A DNA stretch of 64,000 bases. Source: Sclerotinia nivalis (Eukaryota; Ascomycota; Leotiomycetes; Helotiales; Sclerotiniaceae). The translations under genes and the position numbers were made by a program. Location: contig JAPEIS010000003.1 in NCBI GenBank assembly GCA_029531795.1, positions 3,038,001-3,102,000 on the forward strand. Direction: 5' to 3'. Below the pieces are notes generated by a model. That model did not search any database, was not told the origin of the DNA, and saw only the letters and a list, made by a program, of their open reading frames with translations. Of this stretch, positions 35,893 through 46,754 are shown one piece after another (position 1 is the first letter of the stretch; each line of letters opens with the position of its first letter).

Positions 35893-38280
35893 AATGTTAG
35901 GGGATGGATGGGTAATATCGTTTGTTTTTTGAGATAAATCAGGGATAGGAAATGCGAAATGCTAGAAAGGAATATGAATCTGAGTATGAATATGCATAGG
36001 AGCTTGAATATTGATGTGGGAAGAGTTATCTACCTTGTACATTATGTCGTATCGTCCCTCGATACTAAAATTACACTCTCGACGATGAGTTGAGAATACC
36101 AGCAAGGCTGGACCAGGCACTCGTCACAGGGCCCTTTTTCAAAGTGAACGTATCCAATATCTGGTATCTGCTATGTTTATATTCGTTATACTCCCTAAGA
36201 ATTTTATTATTTTTATGCATATAAGGATACAGTCCATATGAGGAGAAGATGATAAGCTAGGCGCTTGAGTTGAGATGAGATGGCGGGGGGTTTTTTGAGT
36301 TGGTATGGGATATGTGTGGGTGTATGGATTGTCGTGTGGTATGAGTGAATTCGTTGGTGAGGAAGGGAGGGAGGGAGTGAGTGAGTTCTCTTTTGATAGA
36401 GATTTGGGAAGGGAAGGGAAGGAATAGTGTTTCTGCGGTGAATATTTTGGGTTTGTCTAGTAGAGTCGTTTCTCTTTTGACTGCTGCTATTGTTGCTATT
36501 GCTGCTGTAGATTTAGTTAATAGACTTTGAGTTTTTTTTTTTTTTTTTTTGGAGAATGGGATGGTATAGAATATTATAGAAAGATTTGATGGTGTTGGTG
36601 TGAATAATGTTAGTTGATTTAATGGTTTATATGTTTTATATGGTTAGCGAGTTTCGAGTTTCGAGTCTTGAGCCTTGAGCCTTGTGTAGTTATAAGATCT
36701 CTAGGCCGATCTTATTTACCATAGCTAAGTTCAAGAAGGGGTGGATGTGGTATCGACATTAGCGAAGTATTTATAGAGATATAGAAATGTATTCTCCAAG
36801 TGAAGTTATTGGGTTTATTGATAATACTCTTCGCTTGTCAACCTAGCAAATATTAATGCCGAAGTCGGCTTTTTTGTTTAGGGGGACTGAGAATTCTTAG
36901 TATATACTAGGTGGGCTTCTTTATGTAGATTTCTAGGTTTGAAGAGAGTTGAGATATACCTCGCTGTATATATATGTCAGAGCCTTTTCCTTTAACAAAA
37001 TTTTAATTACATGTCAGGTATCGCTTTTAATGGTTGTATGAAGCTCATAATAACTGCGCTGGGTTTCTGGCTTCTTAAAGACATGCATTGTTCTTGACAG
37101 GGCTCTAGATTTGTATAATATCATAACGCTAGGTTTTGCTGTTAAATTCTCTGACTGCAGCGTTTCTGATAATATAGGTGTACGTTATTGTCAAGGTTAG
37201 AGCAACAGTATAAACACAGTGGAATCTTATCGGCTCAATTGGAAAAGTATTATATTAGAAAGATCAATATGTATATACTATATATGAAAACTCTGATCTG
37301 GTCTATATACAGTTTGCTTACTCAGCATAATTCCTGACAGTTATAATCACTTATTGAATGTCAAATGTGAAGTGAATTGGAGGTGTGACGTATTTGACAT
37401 TTGTGGTACATTTATATCTCGAAATGAATAACTTTGCATCAAAGTCATATATATTGAATCAGAAGGGATACTTCGATTCAGTCTACTGCTTTTTTTTTTT
37501 TGGCGCGGAGTAGTTAAAATGAATATTCTGGGTCAAGTACATTCCGAGTCAAGCGATTTGGATGTTTTGAGTCAATATAATGTACGTTTTTTAGCAGAAT
37601 GAATATCCTTTGGTTCAGAATGAACATTTCAAATCAAGCGATTTGGATATTCTGAGTCAACTCAATACGTTTTTCAATAGAGTGAATATTCTTTGAATCA
37701 GAACGAATACTTTTATTCGGATTTATTAATATTTTCAATCGAAATGGATATTTTCGATTACGTTTATGGGTATTTCCAGCAAAAATGGATCAGAATGAAT
37801 ATCTCAAACCATATTTCCCTCGTTCAACTCTCATTCTCGAGTCAAAATGAACATATGGGGTCAAACTGCCCCTCAGTTGGATTTTATTTACAGTCATCTT
37901 GAGGATTTTAAAAAAGGTGTCCAACAGGGGTCTGTGTGCTATATAAAGTTGATGTATTCTTTTGGTTCGACTCTGAAAAGTATTGAAGACAACCAAGTAT
38001 CGATGGAATCCAAAGAACCTACAACTCAAGGAGACTCTTCAAAACTCCCTTATCGACTTCAAATACAAGTACTACAACTAAAGGTCAATTTATTCATTGT
38101 TAGACCTTTTAAATCATTCAATCCAGATTTCTATCCATCAATCAGAATCTACTCTCGGATATTCTGAAGCATTTACACCGCTCATATCCAAACACTTTTG
38201 ATCCATTTGTGATCTCTTCCGGTTGCAGTATCACAGACTGTCAGTACATAGTGCACACGTCAAAGTCACAGCTTCAACCA
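35893..38280. other. Intergenic region, partly repetitive
   Basis: Contains the PFK2 3' flank, a T20-type run near 36532, a gagtttcgag/gagccttgag direct-repeat patch near 36650 and the degenerate tandem repeat at 37549..37718. No gene is recognised in 2.4 kb. Confidence 0.5.
37549..37718. repeat. Two-copy ~85-bp degenerate tandem repeat
   Basis: TCAAGCGATTTGGAT recurs at 37549 and 37634 with the same order of following blocks (TGAGTCAA..., ...ACGTTTTT, ...GAATATTCTTTG-like, ...TCAGAATGAA-like). Shorter echoes lie just upstream (37519) and downstream (37795). Confidence 0.7.
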
Positions 38281-39520
38281 TGTCAAGGGCACCGCCGCCA
38301 GGCTTATGGGAGAATGACTCGAGACTGACCGATGAAGATAATGACAGGAGAGCTCAGGAGTTCGTAACTTTACATGGTGTACAAATCGGAGATATGAACC
38401 AGTGGGTCGACGATTTCTCAGGAATCCAGTCGACAGACGTTGTCGATATCAAACGTGACCAGATAATGCAAGACTTGCTGCTGGTGTCAGGACTGGTAGT
38501 AGAGTTAGCTTCATCAATGATGTGCCACCTCGCGTGGCTCTCTTTTACGTCGCTCCAGTTGTGAGGGAACCAGGGCCCCCTCGGTTTGGTGATATCGTAG
38601 ACATAAACCCTGAATTCGAATAGTCAACTAATCCCACCACTCACTGATACCTCATACAACAATGTATTTTATGGCCGAGATCCCAGAGCACAAGCTGAAT
38701 TCCCACAGCCATTACCCGCCGTTAGAACACCTGCAACTGAACGAGAGCAATTAAATTCAGCATACGTCATTCGATATACATATCACACCGATGGGCCTAT
38801 TGTCCGAGTACAACCCACCATTCATTCCGGATGATATATTTTCCCGAATTTGCCATCGTGGATTCCCCGAGCAAACCCTTGAAGAGATAGAGGAGAATAC
38901 TGTTACATACAAAGGCAATTTCGATTGGATGCCTCGATCACCAGAATTCTGGGATGAGAGTAGACTCATGGCACTTGCAGGATTCTCCCGAGAGCTCATT
39001 GAGGCTCAACAGAATCTCGAAGCTCTATGGGTTCTGCGTACTACTGAGATGAGGGATAATCTTCCTCATGGCTGGTTGCTATATCCTCATATCAGATGGT
39101 ATAGAGAGCACCTAAACGAGGTGCCCGTCGCATGCAGGACACGCCCTGTCTTTCAAGCCAGCGTAAGCGGACAATATTCCTCGCAAGCTAGCGCGAGTGC
39201 ACAACATAACTCCATGGCGGAAGGAGCCGATGCACAACACAGCCAGACTAGTGTAGTCCCGGCCGAACCACCGTATCAAGAGCAAACATCTACTCATCGT
39301 GAAACTCCTAGCAGTGAAGGCACTTCTGATAACCACTATTCGAGACATGTTTCTGCTGGACAAGGCTCTTCAGGACGTAGTTCCAACAGTTATCACTCTA
39401 GACGTGACTCTAAATCGCCATTCAGGTCAGTCTCCTCAAGTCGCCCCTCTGGAAGTTGTTCTGCTTCACGCCGCCCTTCAGGCCATTCTTCAACAAGCCG
39501 CGACGATCGTCGCTATTAAC
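38281..39520 (+). pseudogene. Unrecognised protein-coding gene with reading-frame shifts
   Basis: Coding-like sequence continues for 1.2 kb but changes frame at least three times without GT-AG introns that would explain it. Segment A (38281 to ~38460) reads MSRAPPPGLWENDSRLTDED... and FVTLHGVQIGDMNQWVDD. Segment B (~38459-38629) reads LAAGVRTGSRVSFINDVPPR and VALFYVAPVVREPGPPRFGD. Segment C (~38629-38810) reads SQLIPPLTDTSYNNVFYGRD. Segment D (to 39520) is 240+ codons: MGLLSEYNPPFIPDDIFSRI, an IPDDIF...EETVTYKGNFDW-like globular part, then a Ser/Arg/His-rich tail. I recognise no family. Single-base indels, either real decay or assembly errors, are the simplest explanation. It sits at the edge of the repeat-rich accessory block. 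Confidence 0.55.
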
Positions 39521-40513
39521 GCGATTAAATCGCAAAAAGTATCTAAACAAGAAGAATATGGAAAAATATTGGATTTTAAGTGCGTTGGTTTTTTTTAATT
39601 AACAAAAAGTAGATAGGTTACAACAGGTCTAATGCGCCAGCCGCACGACCAAGAACATACATAGTTAATATATGTCGCCTTTATAGTCATTCTCTAATTT
39701 TTATATTGATGCAATGTGAGCGTGCAAAATACTGAATATTGTTGAAATTCAATGGTGGGTGAGTTCAGATTTGACGGTCAGGTTCTTTGGTTAGGCTTTT
39801 GGAGTACTTAAACCAAAATATACGAGGTAAAATTGGAATAATGACTACCTGGCTATGCATGAGACGGGAAAAGTAGCCTGGTAGTAGATGAAGAAGTGTA
39901 CACAGCTGTTATACTCTTTCCAATTGATTTTGAAATATAGTCTAGCCTTGTTATTCATTTTGTAGTTACATACACCTCACCTCATCTCCTACATTTTTGC
40001 GATAAGTCGACTCCCTTTCAATGGTTGCATCTGTACTTAATATCTGCGTTTTCTCGTCTCATACTCATTTATTTTGCTTGATTATTATAGAAATACATGA
40101 TAGCCGCATCAAATTTCATTTGCTGAGTTGTTTGGATAAGTTTTAGTTGGTTCTCAGTGATTGGATGTCGTAGATATTCGCAAAGATATTTGGTGGTGTG
40201 ATGCTTGAATCAGAGATGACTGCATATAGTCCATGTTTCTGTTTCCCTATTGGTTTTGTAGATACCGGAAGTTATTGTACTGTATGGACTATGTTAAAGC
40301 GCCTGAAACGAGGCGAAGTTCATTTCAATGTAACGCTGTGCTACACTGTGCCTTGAATGATTCGAACATTCGAGTATCCACGGTCAGCATGACTTGATTG
40401 GCGGTATATGGCTGCATATCCGGCCTCACCATAGCCTCATTGAATTATTCAAATGTGACGGTTTCCTTGCCAAATCTTTCTTGAATCCATTTTCCATCAT
40501 AAAATCAATCACC
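39521..40513. other. Intergenic region before the HeLo/ankyrin gene
   Basis: AT-rich, about 1 kb, no gene recognised. An in-frame ATG at 40394 could extend the next gene, but its extra residues are unconserved-looking and the ATG at 40514 (CACCATGGC) has the better context. Confidence 0.45.
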
Positions 40514-43168
40514 ATGGCAGAAATTCTCGGCGTTGTCGCGAGCGGCATCGCAGTTGCTCAAGTAGCGAGTGCAATCGTTGGGAGTATTCGGAAGATATAT
40601 TCTCTAACTTCGGAAATGAAAGATGCGCCGAAGAAATTAGGTGATTTATTGGTAGAAATTGAGTTGCTTGGAGAAATGCTGGTCGATTATTGTGATCAGA
40701 GTCACACGGGAACCACAGGTCAATCCAACGCATTTCAAAAGATTCTGGGGCATTGTGAAACAGCAATGCACGACCTAGATAAGGCACTAAAGGTTTTGGA
40801 GAATAATCTGAGCAAGGATGGTGGAAAGGTAAAAAAGCAATTGCGAACATTGAAGATAGTTCTTAAGGAGAAGGTTTTGGAAGGGCTCGTGGAAAGGCTC
40901 GAACGGGCTAAATTACTCTTGACGATGGCTTCAAACTGGCACAGTAATAAGTAAGTTAATTCTGCCTTAACCTCTTAGCTATGTAGTTCTCCAAGTGATA
41001 GATATTGGACAGAGCGATACAACAAACGTTAATCCAAATATCCACCTCGAAGACGGGAATGAACGCGACACAGACAAACAAATCGGTTGCTATTCCAGAG
41101 TACTATCCCATTCCAGTTTCTAAAGAGGAAAGTAAATCTTTGATAAGATGGGCAGCCAATTCATATTGGTTGTTTTCCTCCTGGTCTACTACATCAATCT
41201 TACACCAGCAAAGGAAAAAGACACGTTTTGCAGATGTTACTGCTGACGCCATAGTTGCCGATGATGATATTGACATCGACATCGACTCAAAGGTCCTTCC
41301 AAAAGCTTGGCTGAGAGTGAGGGGCATTTCTATCAAGCAAAGTCGACGATTCGGAACCTGGACATACTCATTTCGGCCCATCTGTGTGGTTCCCGACACT
41401 TCGCCGATTTTTGAAGCTTGCAAGAATGGGGATGTTGGTGAAGTGATTCGTCTAGTTCAGAGTGGCATGGCAAGCGTATTCGATACTAGCCAAGAAGGAT
41501 ACAATTTATTACACGTGAGATTACTACCCAGGACTTTCTTCACATTAGCCTGACACGACTATAACAGGTTGCAGCTGGCCACTTACGCGCAGACCTATGT
41601 CGATGGTTGCTTGCTCAAGGAGTTCAGGGTAGTGAATTTGACACCAGGCGCAGATTGTATGCTACATCACTGGTCTTGTTGCCTGATTAATCTGGACTAA
41701 TGCGTTTCTAGAACTGCGTTGCACATTGCAAGTCGGGTTTCCGATATGGACGACGCCATGTTTTCTTACTTCAGCACTTTACCGCAACTTCAGTCTTTCA
41801 ATAATGCGGGCCATTACAGTGATGCCCTTAACACTATTCGAGTTCTCATAGAAGTTGGACAATGCGATCCAATGCAAGCTGAAATTTTCGGAGACACATC
41901 CTTACATCTGTATCGTGGTGGAGCCGAGCCTTTGAATTATATGCTCAACCAAGAGAATTTTCTCGTCTCTGTTGATCCGCAAGGACCCAGAGATGAGCAT
42001 GTGTTGGAAGTGCATATATCTACCGGATCCTCTATCTCAGACACACTTGTCAAATACATGATGGAAAAAAGCATTAAATTTTCAGAGTCTCGACGGTTGA
42101 AGGATGGTTTCCCCGATTGGCCGATTGGCCTGCATATGATGTTACAATTATTAACGAGCGAATATGGTCGTGCAGGCACCTGCACATCTACCGCAACCGT
42201 TTCGTTCATTTCTGCTCTGCTCGAAATGGGAGCTGATATCCATCACAAACATGAATTTTTTGGGTCACCATTGTCGTGCTTAATCGAATCGAATTTAGGT
42301 AGACCTACACCTCTATCCTTGCCGGTGATTACGGAGACAATGCCTTTACAGATCATGACATGGTTTGAGTTGCTGACAAAAGCTGACTATGATCTACAAG
42401 GCTACATCTTTCAAGAATGGAAATATTACCAGCGTTGTATAATCGACCCGGTCGGGTATTGCGGCGTCTGTTATATGCACGTTTTTCACGCTCGCAACAT
42501 TGGAAATATTATTTGCAAATTCGAGTGGTATGACTACCGCCGCCAATATAGGAACATCAATTTGTCACAAACTCGACAAGAACAAAGAATGCCTGGAGCT
42601 TGGGAAGATGGAGACTACGAGGAAGACTGGATTGAAGATCCGATGGATTTTCAATATAATGAGGCTACCATCCTTAAAATACAGAGACCTCGCAGATCCC
42701 CAGACTTTGAAATGTAAGTGGAGCATTTCAAGACCTTTCAATTGTCGAACCTAAAAGGTTGCTTTGGTCATAAAAAGCTAATTTGTATAATGAAGGTCAT
42801 TTGAGATCGGCCCATTAATAGACGGAGAACAAAAATTTAGTCATATCGGCTCTATATTGCGTCGAGAATTAAATTGTAATTGTAGCTGGAAAGGAGGGTG
42901 TTCTCATGACCCTTCTTTCGGCCGCTACAATACTGAGGCCGGCAAATGGGACATATGCGAATGTTTGGAGGAAGGCAGCGATGACGAATGTCGGAACGGG
43001 AGTGAGGATGGGAGTGAGGATGGGAGTGAGGATGATAGTAATAAGAATGAGGAAGGGCAAAAAGAGGAAGATGTCCAAGAGGGTGAATCCGAGAGCAAAT
43101 GTGGAAGTGAGTACCATTGTTGTATGCATTGTGGAAGGAGCTATTATGGTTTGTTTGTGGTGGGTTAA
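40514..43168 (+). CDS. HeLo/SesA-like N-terminal domain plus ankyrin-like repeats, no NTPase
   Basis: Five exons by frame and splice signals, join(40514..40950, 41013..41514, 41568..41656, 41712..42713, 42796..43168), 800 aa. The start, MAEILGVVASGIAVAQVASA, with a hydrophobic helix followed by amphipathic helices to ~145, resembles the N-terminal HeLo-like/SesA-type domain of fungal STAND (NLR-like) proteins, which acts in incompatibility or cell-death signalling. No P-loop, NACHT or NB-ARC follows. Instead ankyrin-like units appear: SPIFEACKNGDVGEVIRLVQ (from ~276), LLHVAAGHLRADLCRWLLAQ (~311), TALHIASRVSD (~343) and FISALLEMGADIHHK. The C-terminus has Cys pairs (NCNCSWKGGC, WDICECL, HCCMHC) and an acidic GSEDGSEDGSEDD tract. 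A GTGAGT after 43108 leaves open a different last exon. Function unknown. Confidence 0.72.
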
Positions 43169-43614
43169 GTGTAATTTACTCTATTTTGTTTGAAATTAGT
43201 GGGTTTTGGATATTAAATAAGTGTTTCAAGCCTTGATATGCACTTTTCCTGCTATATTATGGTGAAAGGTAGCGGGCAAATCTAATGTGACGATATTATG
43301 TAGCACGGCCTAAATTCCCATATGACCTTGTTATGGAGTCGTGACTTATTCTCCAGCCTACAAACTGTGCGTCTAGCTAGTTTCAAGCACAAAGGAAATT
43401 TGAGGGAGGCCTCTAGGTGATTTTGAATATGTTACAAAAGTATTATCGTCTCAGTACAGTAACAGCATGAACCCGCAGGAATCTTGATTGACAGGCAACC
43501 AACATACCGGTATATCAATCTCCCATAATGCCTTGGTTCTAGCTCTGGAAATACCGTTTTCTGTATTGGTGCTAAGACAAAGCACAAGGTGCTGACTCAT
43601 TATGCCATGCCAGA
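43169..43614. other. Spacer between the ankyrin gene and its broken relative
   Basis: About 450 bp, AT-rich, with no open frame or repeat of note. Confidence 0.4.
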
Positions 43615-44190
43615 TTGGTATACATGTGGATGTGCAAGTGGGGTAGCTATAAATTCTTGTTTTGGAGAGAAGATATGGCGAGCAGCTCCGTCGTTGATTA
43701 TCCGTTTGCGTTACATGTACACTATCGAAAATTTTGCCTGCATGTATTTTTGTCAGCAGTAAACATGATGTTGATGCTGCTGTCTCAATTGCCTTTCTAT
43801 TTGTTGAAGGAGATTTCGGCGTCCAGAGTGCAGATGGAAGTGATGATATGGTTCCGTCTATTGCGAAAAGCCAATTAAGACCTGCAAAAGTACTTGGCGC
43901 ATGAGTCGTACTTGCATCAGGTAGACAAGATCTTTTAGCATTCTGCTTGAAGAACAGATTTCAGATATATACGTCTTGAGAAACCACAAAATTCGGACGA
44001 CATGATATTTATCTTCGAGATGTACGTACAGTCTGGTCGACCTGATTTTGAACCCACGCGGAAAGCACATGTAGACTCCTGCTACCATAAAATATACCGG
44101 AGTCTTGAAAGATGAAGACGATGAGGACTCTGATACTGGTCTGAGCGCGTGTTCGGCTTGTACTCATGCGGCTGGAAAGTATGTTACATT
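43615..44190 (+). pseudogene. Broken paralogue of the ankyrin gene (C-terminal part)
   Basis: Translation around 43830-43900 reads MEVMIWFRLLRKAN, stop, DLQKYLAHE. This aligns with LQIMTWFELLTKADYDLQGYIFQE of the intact gene (about 42350-42420). Further on, DEDSDTGLSACSACTHAAGK (~44120-44185) resembles a Cys-pair acidic tail. Stops and frame breaks rule out a functional protein. It is read as a tandem duplicate that decayed. Limits are approximate. Confidence 0.5.
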
Positions 44191-45130
44191 CCGCTTTTAA
44201 TACACAAGAAGAATGGTAGCGATATATAAAATAACCTCGCCTTACATCGTCATGAATTATACTTGACGAATAGCTTTAAGTGAACGTTTCAATTCAATTA
44301 CTTTATTGATAATGATATCTTGATGTATTTTAACAATGAGATAGTGAAGACGATTGAGTATGAATTTCTCGCTTCTTGGAAAAGGGAGCCTATCATCTGG
44401 GAGATTTCGGAGAGCTCTCTCATTACTCCTCATGTAGCCACAATAAGCAGAATAGGAGTGTGTTACAGAATTTCCGGCTGCAAAAGTATGCAACAGAAGA
44501 AATTACAAGTACCGAATTACGCACCAGGTTACTAGTGGAATCGCAATGTCTGCTACTAAGGCAGTCACGCACTATTTGTATCCCCCTCTCCCATATCTCT
44601 AGACGCCAGAGGGTACTCATATCAAACATTTCAAGATAAAAAGCAAATGCATCTCTTACAGTTCGGAATACTCTTAAGGCTTAGTGTCTAACACCAATGT
44701 AGTTCAATCATCTCTTACCTTTTTCTGCTGACTGGCCCCACGCTTGGAAATATGAATCGCACCGCAAAAAGTTTCCTGTTAATTCAATATCAAAGTGATC
44801 AGATATTATTGACTTGCCAAGAGCATCTAATTGATTTCCACTCCGAGAGTCTAAAAATCAGGTTTCCCCCTAGTGGTATTTAGATAGAAGTATTTTTTGG
44901 TGTGTGGGACTTTTCGCCAAGGTTGTGCCATTTCTATCTTCCCTGTATAACACCGACTAATGATCGGCATTGCCTAGTGATTAACAGTCTAAATGATTTA
45001 TGCACCATTTACTCGACAATTATTAAATGTCTAATGATTGACAGCACCTCCAAATGATCTGCCTATCAAATACTTTGACAATTGGTACTTCCTAAAAATC
45101 TAAATAATTAGCGTAAGCCACAGTACGAGC
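44191..45130. other. AT-rich spacer at the left edge of the repeat island
   Basis: No gene recognised. Short open frames (44320..44535, 44376..44639) lack motifs. Confidence 0.4.
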
Positions 45131-45832
45131 AGATATGCAACAAATACATTGAACTACCCCCTAAAATATCGGTAGAGATGTAATGATTCGATATAGCTTT
45201 GATAGGATACCCCACTATTTCTTAATCCTCCGTCTATTCTTTCCATTTTGCCAAGAAGACTAAAACTACCACCACTACCTCTCAACCAAAAGAATTCAAT
45301 CACCCGTAATGTTACCGCCATTAAATTTGATAGGAAAAGCTAAAACGCATCTAAATCATTATCATGTCATTGTGCATGAAACTTAGATATGCAACAAATA
45401 CACTGAACCAAACTCTAGTATTCATTAAGAAGATCTTAAAGATAGGCCAAAACGCATCTTGATCCCTAAATATGTCATTGTGCATGGAATTCAGATGCGC
45501 AACAAATGTATTTCGCTATTTTATACACTTTTATTGGAGGAATATCCATACTGGCGGAGTGACGAAGCAGGTTCTAGAGGAACTAGAACTGCTACTACAG
45601 CTACCTGGATTCCCTTCATGTTTCCTTGACAGGTTCTCAGAATTAAGACTAAAAACACATCTCAACAACCAAATATGCCATTTTGCATCAAACTCAGATG
45701 TGCAACAAACGCATCCTGTATTTTCATAACTACTATTGGAGGAATGTTATGAATTCGTTGGAATAATGAAGCTAAAAACGCGTCGCAACAGTTAACTATG
45801 TCATTCTGCATGAATTTCAGATGTGCAACAAA
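45131..45832 (+). repeat. Degenerate ~110-bp repeat family, five copies, forward orientation
   Basis: The 14-mer AGATRYGCAACAAA occurs at 45131, 45385, 45493, 45696 and 45819. From the second copy on, it sits in a longer shared context. Upstream is CTAAAACGCATCT-like then TATGTCATTNTGCATGAA. Downstream is TGTATCCTGTATTTTC then TATTATTGGAGGAAT. Spacings are 254, 108, 203 and 123 bp. It matches no transposon motif I know. The same 14-mer recurs inverted at 49394-50468 and direct at 57335-57442. Confidence 0.8.
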
Positions 45833-46754
45833 TGTATCCTGTATTTTCTAAGATATTATTGGAAAAATTCAAGAAGATAGTGTGATGAACAACCATCTAT
45901 TAACTTTTTAGAGGTAGTTCTCACAGCCTAGATAGGCCAAAATACCTCTTCCCCTTGAGCTAACTTAGCAAACTCGATACCATTTCAACTTTCCTTTAGA
46001 TATCTACCCCTCTTTCAAATTAGTTGCTGTCGTGCGGAATGAGTACATACTTACGATCCGAGAATAGAAATGATGTTCATAAAAGCCCGGTTTTACTCAT
46101 GCATTATCCTCGAACGGCGCAAAGGCAACCCATCTTCAATTTGTCTGTTCAGAATTCTCATGAATTCCTCGTGACAAGATTGCATGAACCACCAACCATT
46201 TTTTTATTAGATTTCAATATAACAGCGAAGTCTTTCTTTGAGAATCAGTAAGTCTATCTGGTACGTGCTACTACCCGTCTGTACTACGAGAAAGTATGCA
46301 ATACTTCTTTAAAGCATATACCACAAAACAATAAATTGCAAAGGGAATAGTTGTTTATATAGAAAAAAAGTATAGCATACTTTCAGACAGCACCAATATA
46401 TCCCTTCTATGCACGAGTAGTTCGCTCTCTCCCCCCCTTCCGAGAGCCTTCCGTATCTCGCTCCATGTGAAATCTTAATCAAGACGTGCTTTCCCATCCG
46501 CATTTCTTGCACATCTCCTCCAAAATTTTGCAAAATTTTGGTGACTTCAAGTTTTACCTCTTAAAATTTGGAGGTGTCGGGTGTTAAGTGGGAAGAGCTA
46601 GTAGCCCACAATTATCCCCAAGTCTCGCTGAAGCTAATAAATCTAGCGAGCTTGGAATTAGGACCGGCATAGCTATAGTATAAAAAATATCAAGGCCATT
46701 GAAGACCGTTCAATTATGATACACTAATCAATATTTTCTGCATCCTAGTCCATC
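45833..46754. other. AT-rich spacer between repeat array and LINE relic
   Basis: A last partial repeat echo (AGATAGGCCAAAAT near 45929) and then unrecognised sequence. The open frame 46024..46251 has no motif. Confidence 0.4.

Noticed and set aside
40514..43168. Complete NLR/STAND receptor
   Set aside because: No P-loop, NACHT or NB-ARC motif is present in any exon, so only the N-terminal type and ankyrin-like repeats are claimed.
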